From Paenibacillus sp. PAMC 26794 (lineage in GTDB: Bacteria > Bacillota > Bacilli > Paenibacillales > Paenibacillaceae), in contig NZ_ANHX01000004.1 in assembly GCF_000316035.1 (NCBI RefSeq), positions 124,001-188,000 of the forward strand: 64,000 bases of DNA, in the 5' to 3' direction. The notes below the pieces were generated by a model. That model made no database searches. It saw only the letters and a program-made list of their open reading frames with translations, and was not told the origin of the DNA. Shown here piece after piece: positions 1-8,555 of this stretch. Position 1 is the stretch's first letter. The number at the start of each line of letters is the position of its first letter. The position numbers were made by a program, and so were the translations under genes.

Positions 1-1
1 C

Positions 2-394
2 CGAATTTACACCAAAATCAATTCATACGAAGAAAAGGCCCAATTCAAAACATGGGTACAACGCATCGTCACGAACATCTGTATTGATAAATTCAGAAGA
101 ACCAAGCCGTCTGTCTCCATTGACGAACATGACATGGTTTTTCAGGATAATCAGGATGTGGAGTACGAGGTCATGTCTACATATGTGGCCCAGGACATTC
201 AGGATGCGATCAACAAGCTTCCCGAGCATCATCGTACCGTTATTGTTCTAAGATATTTGCAGGACTTATCCTACAATGAAATTGCGGATTGTCTCGATCT
301 TCCGTTGAATACGGTGAAATCTTATCTATTTAGAGCCAGGCAGCAATTACAGAATCTACTACAGGAATATCAGAAAGGTGGTGTGACAGGATGA
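2..394 (+). CDS. ECF RNA polymerase sigma factor, C-terminal part (5' end outside window)
   Basis: This is the last 130 residues of an extracytoplasmic-function sigma factor; the reading frame is open to the window edge, so the true start lies upstream. The early part matches the end of sigma region 2 (FKTWVQRIVTNICIDKFRR). The second half is a region 4 helix-turn-helix (LPEHHRTVIVLRYLQDLSYN, then EIADCLDLPLNTVKSYLFRA) that would bind the -35 element. An internal ATG at 134 is not the start, because the upstream frame is clearly sigma-like. The stop overlaps the next gene's ATG by four bases (ATGA), and that gene encodes a zinc-binding anti-sigma factor, so the two form a sigma/anti-sigma operon. 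The protein resembles the SigW type, but subtype and stimulus cannot be told from this fragment. Confidence 0.93.
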   Translation, partial: RIYTKINSYEEKAQFKTWVQRIVTNICIDKFRRTKPSVSIDEHDMVFQDNQDVEYEVMSTYVAQDIQDAINKLPEHHRTVIVLRYLQDLSYNEIADCLDLPLNTVKSYLFRARQQLQNLLQEYQKGGVTG

Positions 395-1674
395 AATGCG
401 AAGAGGTGGTGGAATGGATGCACCGCTATCTGGATCATGATCTGGGCGAGGCGGAAACCGCGCAGATGCTACAGCATGTGGCGAAGTGTCCGGAGTGCGC
501 CGAGAATTTTAGTTTACTCAGAGCTCTTTCGAGAGAACTGGAAGAATTACCGCAAGTAAGCCCAAAATTTAGTCTGGTTGATGCGATTATGCCACAGCTT
601 GATGCCATTGACGAAGCGCGGAAGGAACAAAGTAGCACCATACAGGAAATGAATCCTGTCCCCGCGGCATTTGAGAATTTACAACGTTCAAGTGAGCGGA
701 AAACGAAGCAAAAATGGCTTAACTCGATGGCAGGACGTATGTCCATGGGTGCAGCGGCTGCGGCAGTTATATTGGGATTCGCCATCTGGGGAAACCCGCC
801 TGAACAGATTGAGAATGCCGATTCCATGCTGATGAGCTCTGGAGCTTCTCAAGAGGGCGGCAATTTGGATGAGAATTCATTAAGCAAGAATATTGAAAAT
901 TATGATCCTGCCACTTCGTCCCAACCAAGCAGCAACGATGTGTTTGTGGATCAATCGAATGTTTCACCAACTAAACCAGATAACCAAGACGTAGAGACAA
1001 TTCCTGAAGAGAACGGTGGAGATGAGGTACAGGAGCCTGAAGTTCAGTCAGATCCGACACCTCAACAACCGGCTACAGAATCAACGCCTGCTCCGAATAA
1101 AGGACCGCAGGATAATTCGTCCAAAACTCCTTCGACCGATAATCAGAAGAATCCGGTTCAGAACCAAGACTCTGAGCAGAGAATTCAGGGATCAGGAGAT
1201 TCTCCTAAATCTTCTGCAGATGGGGAAGAGAATGGAGTAACAGAAACAGAAAATGGAGATGCAAAATCCTTCACTTCTCAAGATACAACACCTAATATGA
1301 CTGAAGATGTTCCGGTTGAAGGTAACACTGTACCTGATTCCAGTGCAGGTGCAGACACCTCTGGAGGAAACAAAGGATTCGCAGGAGGACCGGATCAGGG
1401 AATGACTACAACAGCAGCACCAAAAGAATGGAAATCACCTGACGGCTCCTATGTAGTTATGCTTATTGGTGATCAAATCAGCATATACTCCAAACCTGCC
1501 AATGAACCGGATGTTCTAAATTTGGTTGAACAACGCAGTATAGAGGGGACGCTGAAGTCAGCGAGTTGGTCAAAGGATGGTACCCTGTTTAATTACGAAA
1601 CGGACAAGGACGGAACAACGGCGAAGAACTCGTTTAATGTACCTGCTGTTTCAGGTGGAGCTTCTGCGAAATAA
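391..1674 (+). CDS. Zinc-binding anti-sigma factor, single-pass membrane protein with long disordered linker
   Basis: The 427-residue protein starts with a zf-HC2 / ZAS domain: His29, Cys33 and Cys36 form the H-x3-C-x2-C motif (HVAKCPEC) that holds the partner sigma factor in this family. A hydrophobic segment at about 116-134 (MSMGAAAAAVILGFAIW) is the predicted membrane span. A roughly 200-residue Ser/Pro/Gln/Asn/Glu-rich linker follows, then a compact C-terminal segment (about 345-427) with a WKSPDGSYVVM/WSKDGTLFNYE pattern like beta-propeller blade repeats. It overlaps the sigma gene by four bases, so it is very likely its cognate regulator. The linker and outer domain make it much longer than minimal RsiW-type proteins; the outer domain may sense the envelope signal (inference). 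Confidence 0.88.
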   Translation: MKCEEVVEWMHRYLDHDLGEAETAQMLQHVAKCPECAENFSLLRALSRELEELPQVSPKFSLVDAIMPQLDAIDEARKEQSSTIQEMNPVPAAFENLQRSSERKTKQKWLNSMAGRMSMGAAAAAVILGFAIWGNPPEQIENADSMLMSSGASQEGGNLDENSLSKNIENYDPATSSQPSSNDVFVDQSNVSPTKPDNQDVETIPEENGGDEVQEPEVQSDPTPQQPATESTPAPNKGPQDNSSKTPSTDNQKNPVQNQDSEQRIQGSGDSPKSSADGEENGVTETENGDAKSFTSQDTTPNMTEDVPVEGNTVPDSSAGADTSGGNKGFAGGPDQGMTTTAAPKEWKSPDGSYVVMLIGDQISIYSKPANEPDVLNLVEQRSIEGTLKSASWSKDGTLFNYETDKDGTTAKNSFNVPAVSGGASAK

Positions 1675-1844
1675 TTAAAAATGGGGAGTGCGCTCCTCTA
1701 AACGAAAGAACATTTTCAGTATGACAAGCATATAGTGGGAGTAACAAAACACGTCCTATCTCAGTTCTAACAACTGACGTCGTATGACCGCGCACCGGCT
1801 TTTTCTAGAACTGCTGGTGTCAGCGTTTATATAGATGTAGGACA

Positions 1845-1885
1845 GGGGACCTTCATCCGCAACTGGATGTAAGGTCCCTTTGTTG
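1845..1885 (+). terminator. Rho-independent terminator after the sigma/anti-sigma operon
   Basis: GGGACCTT-CATCC at 1846-1858 pairs with GGATG-T-AAGGTCCC at 1865-1878, with one bulged T and a short loop, followed by TTTGTTGT. It lies between the anti-sigma gene and holA and probably ends the upstream operon. Confidence 0.75.
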
Positions 1886-1932
1886 TCTTGCGCTTTTTCT
1901 GGTAGGATAAAAGGGATAAGGAGGCGCCGTGA

Positions 1933-2949
1933 ATGGATGTAAAAAGTGCAACAAAGGCAATACGTAATGGAGAAACGGCACCGATATATGTGCTGTACGG
2001 AACGGAGAAGTACCAGATACAGCAATTTACGGATATGTTAAAAGAACAGGTTATTGAAGAAGAACATCGTGATTTTGCGATTATTCCATATGATTTGTCT
2101 GAAACAGCTGTGGAGGTCGTTATTGAAGAAGCAGAGACCGTACCTTTTCTGGTTCCACGCAAATTAATAATTGTAAGGGATGCGAGCTTGTTCACCGCAG
2201 GTAAAGAATCTAAGATTGAACATCAGGTTGATCGTCTGCTTACATATATGGAAAATCCGGCAGATTACAGTACGATTGTTTTCCTGGCCCAAGGGGATAA
2301 GCTGGATGAGCGTAAGAAACTGGTGAAAGCTGTCAAGAAACAGGCAGTAGTTCTTGCTTTTGCTCCACTCAGTGGAGAAGAGTTATTGAATTGGATAGTG
2401 AAACTTGTGAAGCAGCGGGATGTTTCCTTGGAGACGGGAGCGGCGGAAACGTTGATCAGCTATGCAGGAACAGGTCTTCAGACCCTGTCTGCTGAAGTAG
2501 ACAAGTTATGTTTGTTTGCGGGTAATGGGGGGACAATCAAGCGTGCTGATATCGAGTCACTGGTTGCCCGTAGTACAGAGCAGAATGTATTTTCACTGGT
2601 GGAGGAACTCGCTAATTTGCGACTGGAGAAAGCGTTGGCTCTTTTCTATGAGTTGCTGAAGCAGCGGGAAGAACCGATTAAAATTGCTGCTTTAATCGCA
2701 CGCCAGTTTCGGATCATGATCCAGGTGAAAGAGTTGGGACAACAAAGTTACTCCCAGCAGCAGATTGCCAGTCAGCTTGGTCTGCATCCGTATGCTGTTA
2801 AGATTGCAGGTGAGCAAGCCCGTAAATTTCAGCCGGAACGTCTGAGAATGATTTTGAGTCACCTCAGCGAACTGGATTACCAGATGAAAACAGGAGCGGT
2901 GGATAAAGTGCTTGGTCTGGAGCTGTTCTTATTGAGACTTGGTGCATGA
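1933..2949 (+). CDS. holA: DNA polymerase III subunit delta
   Basis: The 338-residue protein matches HolA (YqeN in B. subtilis) in length and layout: an N-terminal AAA+-like fold starting with DVKSATKAI and IYVLYGTEKYQIQQF, a middle LLNWIVKLVKQR segment, and a C-terminal helical collar domain (QFRIMIQVKEL, AGEQARKF). Delta opens the beta sliding clamp as part of the clamp loader. The start ATG has an AAGGAGG site eight bases upstream. It stands alone between terminators, and the rpsT gene that follows on the opposite strand is the same pairing seen in B. subtilis. Confidence 0.93.
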   Translation: MDVKSATKAIRNGETAPIYVLYGTEKYQIQQFTDMLKEQVIEEEHRDFAIIPYDLSETAVEVVIEEAETVPFLVPRKLIIVRDASLFTAGKESKIEHQVDRLLTYMENPADYSTIVFLAQGDKLDERKKLVKAVKKQAVVLAFAPLSGEELLNWIVKLVKQRDVSLETGAAETLISYAGTGLQTLSAEVDKLCLFAGNGGTIKRADIESLVARSTEQNVFSLVEELANLRLEKALALFYELLKQREEPIKIAALIARQFRIMIQVKELGQQSYSQQQIASQLGLHPYAVKIAGEQARKFQPERLRMILSHLSELDYQMKTGAVDKVLGLELFLLRLGA

Positions 2950-2992
2950 ATGGATAAGTAAACGTAATAGATTACTAGTGTGAGAAACAAAC

Positions 2993-3048
2993 AAAGCGAC
3001 CTTTGCTCCATGATAGTTAAATCATCGGAATAAAGGTCGCTTTATCTT
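2993..3048. terminator. Bidirectional terminator between holA and rpsT
   Basis: A perfect 12-bp inverted repeat, AAAGCGACCTTT (2993-3004) and AAAGGTCGCTTT (3032-3043), is followed by ATCTTTGTCTT on the plus strand. It lies between two convergent genes and can act on holA transcripts. Confidence 0.8.
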
Positions 3049-3077
3049 TGTCTTATACTTATCGAATCAGATACTAA

Positions 3078-3112
3078 AAAATCCTGAAAGCCTATGCTGT
3101 TCAGGATTTTTC
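3078..3112 (-). terminator. Terminator for rpsT
   Basis: ATCCTGAA (3081-3088) pairs with TTCAGGAT (3100-3107). Read on the minus strand the hairpin is followed by a run of T residues (3080 downward), so it ends the rpsT transcript. An A/T flank on the other side makes it possibly bidirectional. Confidence 0.78.
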
Positions 3113-3137
3113 CATTGGATCGTATAAGTAACGCTTC

Positions 3138-3410
3138 TTACGCTTGTGCGGAAAGAGCGTTCAGTTTTTTCGCCAAGCGAGATTTTTTGCGTGCTGCAGC
3201 ATTTTTATGAACCAGACCTTTAGTTACAGCCTTGTCCAGCTTTTTGGAAGCAGCTTGAATCGCAGCTTTTGCAGTATCAACTTCGTTACTTACCAGAGCA
3301 GCATCAGCAGCTTTAACAGCTGTACGGAGTGCAGACTTCTGGGAAGCGTTGAGTGCGCGGCGCTTGTCGTTCGTTTTTACGCGTTTAACAGCGGATTTGA
3401 TGTTTGGCAT
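3138..3410 (-). CDS. rpsT: 30S ribosomal protein S20
   Basis: This 90-residue, Lys/Ala-rich protein begins [18 protein letters not shown] and ends with helices typical of S20 ([20 protein letters not shown]), which binds 16S rRNA near the base of the body of the small subunit. A GTG three codons upstream lies inside the Shine-Dalgarno sequence (GGAGGTGA), so I chose the ATG at 3408-3410. It has its own promoter (3467-3495) and terminator and is transcribed opposite to its neighbours. Confidence 0.97.
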   Translation of the reverse strand: MPNIKSAVKRVKTNDKRRALNASQKSALRTAVKAADAALVSNEVDTAKAAIQAASKKLDKAVTKGLVHKNAAARKKSRLAKKLNALSAQA

Positions 3411-3466
3411 TACATTCACCTCCTGTAAGGCATTTGCATGAATACAAACGTTTCACAACTTAAAAT

Positions 3467-3495
3467 ATTCTATCACGCTAGCATGTAAAATGCAA
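3467..3495 (-). promoter_or_regulatory. Sigma-A promoter of rpsT
   Basis: On the minus strand TTGCAT (3490-3495) is separated by 17 bases from TAGAAT (3467-3472), about 57 bases upstream of the rpsT start codon. Confidence 0.72.
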
Positions 3496-3585
3496 CAGAT
3501 ATTCCTACGATGTTCGACATGCTGTATAAAGAAACCCTTTTACCCACACAATATGCTCAAATGCGGTAAGGGAGGCAGGGACAGA

Positions 3586-4587
3586 ATGACACTGGATTTG
3601 CAAAACTATACAGTTCGTACCGATTTGGCGATCGATTCCAAGGAAATGGCGCAAGGTGGACAGAAACAGACGATTCCCGGACTACGGGAAGATGTAGAGA
3701 AAAAAGAGGGCATTACGATTACACGTATTGATGTCCTGAATGAAGAAGCAGCCACGGCCATTGGTCGGGTAAAAGGCCACTATGTCACCTTGGAAGTACC
3801 TTCACTACGGAATGGTGATACCGAGTTACAGGAGCGAGTTGCTACTGAGTTCACACGTGAAATGGAAAATTTTATGGTTAAGGCCGGAATCAACAAAACA
3901 TCCAAGGTCTTGATTGTTGGCTTGGGCAACTTAAATGTCACCCCGGATTCACTCGGTCCACTTGTTGTGGAAAATCTGATGGTGACGCGTCAATATTTCG
4001 AATTGGTGCCAGATCAGGTTGCGCCAGGGTATCGGGAAGTCAGCGCGATTGCTCCCGGCGTGCTCGGTACAACGGGTATTGAATCCAGTGACATCGTACA
4101 GGGGATTGTAGACCGGACCAAGCCGGATGCCATTATTGCGATTGATGCCCTGGCCTCCCGTTCCTTGGAACGTGTAAATACAACGATTCAGGTAGCGGAC
4201 ATTGGTATTCATCCTGGTTCCGGTATTGGAAACAAACGGCGTGGCCTGACTCGTGAGATATTAGGTGTGCCTTGCATCGCCATCGGAGTACCAACCGTAT
4301 GTTATGCGTCCACCATTGTGAACAATGTGATTGAGATGATGCGCTCACACTTCCGCCAGGAAACGGATCAGACCAAACAGATCATGGGTATGCTGGATGA
4401 CATCGGTGAGCAAGATCGCTTGAGTCTGGTGAAAGAGGTACTGGAGCCACTGGGTCATGACCTCATTGTTACCCCAAAGGAAATCGATGAGTTTATTGAG
4501 GGAATTGCCAATGTTATCGCTACAGGACTTAACGCCGCACTCCATGATGCCGTGAATCCGGATAACGTAGCCGCCTATACACATTAA
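3586..4587 (+). CDS. gpr: GPR germination protease
   Basis: The 333-residue protein is the spore endopeptidase that degrades small acid-soluble proteins during germination. It opens with the family signature (NYTVRTDLAIDSKE) that is trimmed autocatalytically in known GPRs, and carries the conserved core GLGNLNVTPDSLGP and the segment IAIDALASRSLERVNTTIQ. I placed the start at the ATG with GGGAGG ten bases upstream, because the open frame extends 32 codons further without family similarity or a ribosome site. It precedes spoIIP, as in B. subtilis, where gpr is forespore-specific; I could not identify a convincing sigma-G promoter. Confidence 0.95.
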   Translation: MTLDLQNYTVRTDLAIDSKEMAQGGQKQTIPGLREDVEKKEGITITRIDVLNEEAATAIGRVKGHYVTLEVPSLRNGDTELQERVATEFTREMENFMVKAGINKTSKVLIVGLGNLNVTPDSLGPLVVENLMVTRQYFELVPDQVAPGYREVSAIAPGVLGTTGIESSDIVQGIVDRTKPDAIIAIDALASRSLERVNTTIQVADIGIHPGSGIGNKRRGLTREILGVPCIAIGVPTVCYASTIVNNVIEMMRSHFRQETDQTKQIMGMLDDIGEQDRLSLVKEVLEPLGHDLIVTPKEIDEFIEGIANVIATGLNAALHDAVNPDNVAAYTH

Positions 4588-4603
4588 AACTAAAAACTGC
4601 TGA

Positions 4604-4639
4604 GAAGAAGGTCCGAATCTATCGGACTTTCTTTTTTTT
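4604..4639 (+). terminator. Terminator after gpr
   Basis: GTCCGA (4611-4616) and TCGGAC (4622-4627), extended by flanking A/T pairs, precede an eight-T run. Confidence 0.85.
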
Positions 4640-4733
4640 GTTTCTGGAATCTTTCATTTTCCTGTTCTATCAATTTGGGAGGGCTCATAGAGTTGAAGTA
4701 TAAGAGTTGTCCAGCAGGGAAGGAGACAGCAGA

Positions 4734-6029
4734 ATGAACAAGATATTGGCCTGGAATATTGGGAAGTGGAAAAAAAGATGTCTGCACGTGCTGGCCATGG
4801 GCCGTACGTTGTTGTTGCTTATGATCATATCTGCCTTGTTTTTTGTCGTACTGGGTCTGGGGGGCATGGCAGAGAAACGCTTGAATAATTCACCCGTTTC
4901 TTCCATGAAAGGATTTGCGAGCGCCGTATCAAGCCGTTTTTTCGTCGATATGCTCGGTATGGAGATGCCCCATCTCACCCAGAAGGAACAGACGTCTGCT
5001 ATATCCGGTGAAAATCTCACCTCATTTGTTTTTCAATTACTAACGAATGTAAATCCTCAAGATCCGAAGAGCCTGATTGCGAGAGAAATGCCGGGCATGG
5101 GTTCCAACCAACCTGTTCTGCTCCGTCCTGGATCTGGTAACGAAAAATCCGAGGCTCCCGAAGATTATCAGCCCGGTCCAGGTCTTACGGATACGGCTTC
5201 CGCAGGTGGAGGAAAACCCGGTAGTGAGCTGCATGTTCCACCAGGCCAGGACAATACGGATCCACCTGAGTCGAGTGAGCCTGGAGATGGAGAAGGTAAA
5301 GAAGATCCCCCAGCGAAGAATGGTGAGAAAGACAATTCAGGCTCACCGACAACAGGCAAAAAGTCAATTCTTATCTATCATTCCCATCCACGGGAAGGCT
5401 ACAATCCACTGCTAGGTACAAAAAGTGATAATCCATCAACAGGCAAGTCAAAAGGCAATGTATTTCAAGTGGGAACCTACCTCTCAGACAGTCTGGAGAA
5501 GCTGGGAATCGGCGTAGAACACGCCAAGGATGATTACCCCACTAAAGTAAAGGACTACAACTGGAACTATTCTTATAAATACTCCCGTCAAACGGTAAAA
5601 GCGGCACTCGCTCAAAATGATGATCTGACATATCTCATAGACATTCATCGCGATTCACAGCGTCATGGCAAAACAACAACGACTATTAATGACTTGGGCT
5701 ACGCCAAAGTGTATTTCATTATTGGACATGAAAATCCAAATTGGCGGCAGAATGAAGCCTTTGCAGCGAAAATTCATAAGAAACTGGAAGCTAAGTATCC
5801 TGGAGTATCCCGTGGTGTGTGGGGCAAAGATGGCGGAGGAGCCAACAATGGAGAGTATAACCAAACCCTTTCACCCAACAGCATTTTGATTGAGATTGGC
5901 GGCATCGACAACACAGGAGCTGAGCTCCAACGGACATCGAAGATTCTAGCAGACATGATTGCCCAAGTGTATTGGGAAGATCAGAAGGTGGACAAAGCCA
6001 GTGCCAAAACCTCGTCGCAGGGTGGATAG
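4734..6029 (+). CDS. spoIIP: Stage II sporulation protein P
   Basis: The 431-residue protein is the membrane-anchored peptidoglycan amidase/endopeptidase that works with SpoIID and SpoIIM during septal thinning and forespore engulfment. A transmembrane anchor lies near residues 20-45 (LLLLMIISALFFVVLGLGG), then a Pro/Gly/Glu-rich linker (about 125-220), then the catalytic domain with ILIYHSHPREGY, YLIDIHRDS and ILIEIGG, which hold the family's metal-binding His and Glu residues. The start was set at the ATG seven bases after GGAAGGAG; an upstream in-frame TTG overlaps that ribosome site. It is followed by a yqxA-like gene, as in B. subtilis. Confidence 0.95.
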   Translation: MNKILAWNIGKWKKRCLHVLAMGRTLLLLMIISALFFVVLGLGGMAEKRLNNSPVSSMKGFASAVSSRFFVDMLGMEMPHLTQKEQTSAISGENLTSFVFQLLTNVNPQDPKSLIAREMPGMGSNQPVLLRPGSGNEKSEAPEDYQPGPGLTDTASAGGGKPGSELHVPPGQDNTDPPESSEPGDGEGKEDPPAKNGEKDNSGSPTTGKKSILIYHSHPREGYNPLLGTKSDNPSTGKSKGNVFQVGTYLSDSLEKLGIGVEHAKDDYPTKVKDYNWNYSYKYSRQTVKAALAQNDDLTYLIDIHRDSQRHGKTTTTINDLGYAKVYFIIGHENPNWRQNEAFAAKIHKKLEAKYPGVSRGVWGKDGGGANNGEYNQTLSPNSILIEIGGIDNTGAELQRTSKILADMIAQVYWEDQKVDKASAKTSSQGG

Positions 6030-6082
6030 GAACCATACATGTAAGAAGGAAAAATAGTAGAGAGTGACAGGAGGCAATGCAC

Positions 6083-6442
6083 ATGTCCAGATTCGGTAAA
6101 AGACTGTTATCCATCGCTGTATTAATGTTGCTGGGTGTTCTGTTTGGAATGCAGCTGGCTGGCAGCAACTTTCATATGGGCAATCCATCAGGAGGCACAT
6201 CAACCGTTGTGACAACTGAGCCAACTTCATCGGGGACCGAATCTGTTCCGACTGCACCTGTCCAAAAGGAAATCAAAGAACCACCATTTGTACCTGTTCA
6301 GTCACCAAGCCAAGTGCTTGGGGCAGATCAAAATAAGGCTCCGGTTGATGTGTTGGCAGACAAAACGGCTGGACTATTGCAAAATCTCTCACACAGTGGA
6401 ATCAAGTGGGTGGTCTCTCTTTTTAGCGGCGTTGCTGAATAA
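6083..6442 (+). CDS. YqxA-like (DUF3679-type) small membrane protein
   Basis: The 119-residue protein has an N-terminal membrane segment (RLLSIAVLMLLGVLFGMQLA), a Thr/Ser/Pro-rich middle and a short amphipathic C-terminus (GLLQNLSHSGIKWVVSLFSG). Its position between spoIIP and lepA is that of yqxA in B. subtilis, and the overall form fits. Of two ATGs I chose the second (6083), because AGGAGG lies eight bases before it and only two bases before the first. The function is unknown; spoIIP proximity suggests coexpression during sporulation (inference). Confidence 0.75.
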   Translation: MSRFGKRLLSIAVLMLLGVLFGMQLAGSNFHMGNPSGGTSTVVTTEPTSSGTESVPTAPVQKEIKEPPFVPVQSPSQVLGADQNKAPVDVLADKTAGLLQNLSHSGIKWVVSLFSGVAE

Positions 6443-6521
6443 AATACCATAATTTTAAGGTGCAATATAACCTCCGGGAGTGCATGATAACACTTTATTA
6501 TAAAGTTGAGACATCACGGGA

Positions 6522-6550
6522 TTGATGCACTGTGCTTCAACTGTTATAAT
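6522..6550 (+). promoter_or_regulatory. Sigma-A promoter of lepA
   Basis: TTGATG (6522-6527) and a perfect TATAAT (6545-6550) are separated by 17 bases, 37 bases ahead of the lepA start codon. Confidence 0.8.
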
Positions 6551-6587
6551 GAAGTGATTGACACTAGGCTGTTTCTGGGGGTAAGGA

Positions 6588-8402
6588 ATGACTGACATTC
6601 GGGCAAGACAACGTAAAATTCGTAACTTTTCTATCATTGCACATATAGATCACGGCAAATCAACACTTGCGGACCGGATCTTGGAGTACACAGGTGCGCT
6701 CTCTTCACGTGAAATGCAGGAACAAGTTCTGGATAAAATGGACCTTGAACGCGAACGTGGAATAACGATCAAGCTACAAGCAGTAGCCTTGACTTACAAA
6801 GCGGATGACGGTGAAGAGTATTTATTGAATCTGATTGATACACCGGGACACGTAGACTTCACGTATGAAGTATCACGCAGTCTTGCTGCATGTGAAGGTG
6901 CTCTGCTGGTTGTGGATGCGGCTCAGGGAATTGAAGCCCAAACACTTGCTAACGTGTATCTGGCATTGGATAACAACCTTGAAATTTTACCGGTTATCAA
7001 CAAAATTGACCTTCCGAGCGCTGATCCTGAACGGGTGAAGCAGGAAGTGGAAGATGTTATTGGTTTGGACACAAGTAATGCGGTTTTGGCTTCGGCCAAA
7101 TCAGGAATCGGAATCAAAGAAATTTTGGAGCAAGTGGTGAAAAGTGTTCCGGCACCGACTGGTGATCCTGAGCAGCCTTTGAAAGCGCTGATTTTTGACT
7201 CGCACTATGACCCGTACAAAGGTGTAATCGTATATGTGCGTGTTGTTGATGGCAAAATCAAATCCGGTTCCAAAATCAAAATGATGGCAACAGGGAAATC
7301 ATTTGAAGTCATTGAAGTTGGAGCGTTCAAACCTCGTATGACCATCGTGGACGAGCTGAACGTCGGGGATGTTGGATTTATCGTTGCAGGTATCCGGCAT
7401 GTTGGCGATACACAAGTCGGGGATACGGTAACGGATGCCAAAAATCCAACACCGGAACCTTTGCCGGGTTATCGTAAAATTAACCCAATGGTGTATTGTG
7501 GTCTCTATCCGATCGAAACATCGGACTATGTTGATCTGCGTGAAGCGTTGGAGAAATTGCAGTTGAACGATGCGTCTCTGAGCTTTGAACCGGAAACATC
7601 CAGTGCACTCGGTTTTGGATTCCGTTGCGGATTCCTTGGACTGCTTCACATGGACGTTATCCAGGAGCGGATCGAGCGGGAGTTTAACATTCCGTTGATC
7701 ACAACGGCACCAAGTGTAATCTATCACGTCACCTTAACGAATGGTGAAGTGATGAAAATCGACAACCCATCCAACTATCCTGAGGTGGGACGGATTGATT
7801 ACGTGGAGGAACCATACGTCAAGGCAGATATTATCGTACCGAATGATTATGTAGGTACCATTATGGAGCTGTGTCAGACTAAACGCGGTGAATATGTAAA
7901 TATGGAATATCTGGACACAACCCGGGTTACCATTACCTATGAGATTCCGTTGTCCGAGATTGTATATGACTTCTTCGACCAGTTGAAATCCGGTACCAAA
8001 GGATATGCATCCCTGGATTATGAGCTGTCCGGTTACCGTCAGTCCAATCTGGCGAAAATGGATATTGTACTCAATGGCGAACAGGTGGATGCTCTGTCCT
8101 TCATCGTTCACCGTGACCGTGCCTATAATCGCGGACGCGTTGTCTGTGAGAAACTGCGCGAGCTGATTCCACGGCAAATGTTCGAGGTGCCAATCCAGGC
8201 ATCTGTAGGTACCAAGGTCGTTGCTCGTGAGACGGTAAAAGCAATGCGTAAAAACGTACTTGCCAAGTGTTATGGTGGTGACATCTCGCGGAAACGGAAA
8301 CTGCTTGAGAAGCAGAAGGAAGGTAAGAAGCGGATGAAGCAGGTTGGTAACGTTGAGGTGCCACAAGAGGCATTCATGGCGGTACTGAAAATTGATGACT
8401 AA
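6588..8402 (+). CDS. lepA: Elongation factor 4 (LepA), ribosomal back-translocase GTPase
   Basis: The 604-residue translational GTPase carries the G1 motif (HIDHGKST), the [10 protein letters not shown] switch region, the DTPGH G3 motif and NKID G4 motif, followed by EF-G-like domains and the LepA-specific C-terminal domain ([38 protein letters not shown]). LepA acts on stalled or mistranslocated ribosomes. Length and motifs are complete. It has its own sigma-A promoter and a terminator directly downstream, so it is largely a single-gene unit, with hemW following as in B. subtilis. Confidence 0.97.
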   Translation: MTDIRARQRKIRNFSIIAHIDHGKSTLADRILEYTGALSSREMQEQVLDKMDLERERGITIKLQAVALTYKADDGEEYLLNLIDTPGHVDFTYEVSRSLAACEGALLVVDAAQGIEAQTLANVYLALDNNLEILPVINKIDLPSADPERVKQEVEDVIGLDTSNAVLASAKSGIGIKEILEQVVKSVPAPTGDPEQPLKALIFDSHYDPYKGVIVYVRVVDGKIKSGSKIKMMATGKSFEVIEVGAFKPRMTIVDELNVGDVGFIVAGIRHVGDTQVGDTVTDAKNPTPEPLPGYRKINPMVYCGLYPIETSDYVDLREALEKLQLNDASLSFEPETSSALGFGFRCGFLGLLHMDVIQERIEREFNIPLITTAPSVIYHVTLTNGEVMKIDNPSNYPEVGRIDYVEEPYVKADIIVPNDYVGTIMELCQTKRGEYVNMEYLDTTRVTITYEIPLSEIVYDFFDQLKSGTKGYASLDYELSGYRQSNLAKMDIVLNGEQVDALSFIVHRDRAYNRGRVVCEKLRELIPRQMFEVPIQASVGTKVVARETVKAMRKNVLAKCYGGDISRKRKLLEKQKEGKKRMKQVGNVEVPQEAFMAVLKIDD

Positions 8403-8403
8403 T

Positions 8404-8450
8404 AATTCAATTTCGGGTACATCACAGAGTGTGTGTATGGAAATTGAATT
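8404..8450. repeat. Inverted repeat downstream of lepA
   Basis: AATTCAATTTC (8404-8414) and its exact complement GAAATTGAATT (8440-8450) flank a 25-base loop just after the lepA stop. There is no T-run, so this is not a standard terminator; the real one lies further down at 8507. Confidence 0.6.
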
Positions 8451-8506
8451 GTAGGACGTTTGCTTGCAAACATGGTTACAACACAGAATATTAAATAACT
8501 AAGCTG

Positions 8507-8535
8507 AAAGGGAAGCCAGATGGCTTTCCTTTTTT
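8507..8535 (+). terminator. Terminator between lepA and hemW
   Basis: AAAGGGAAGCCA (8508-8519 region) pairs with TGGCTTTCCTTT across a two-base centre and runs into TTTTTT. It covers an in-frame ATG at 8520, which argues against that codon as the hemW start. Confidence 0.85.
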
Positions 8536-8555
8536 CAAATAGAGGGGGACTTGCC

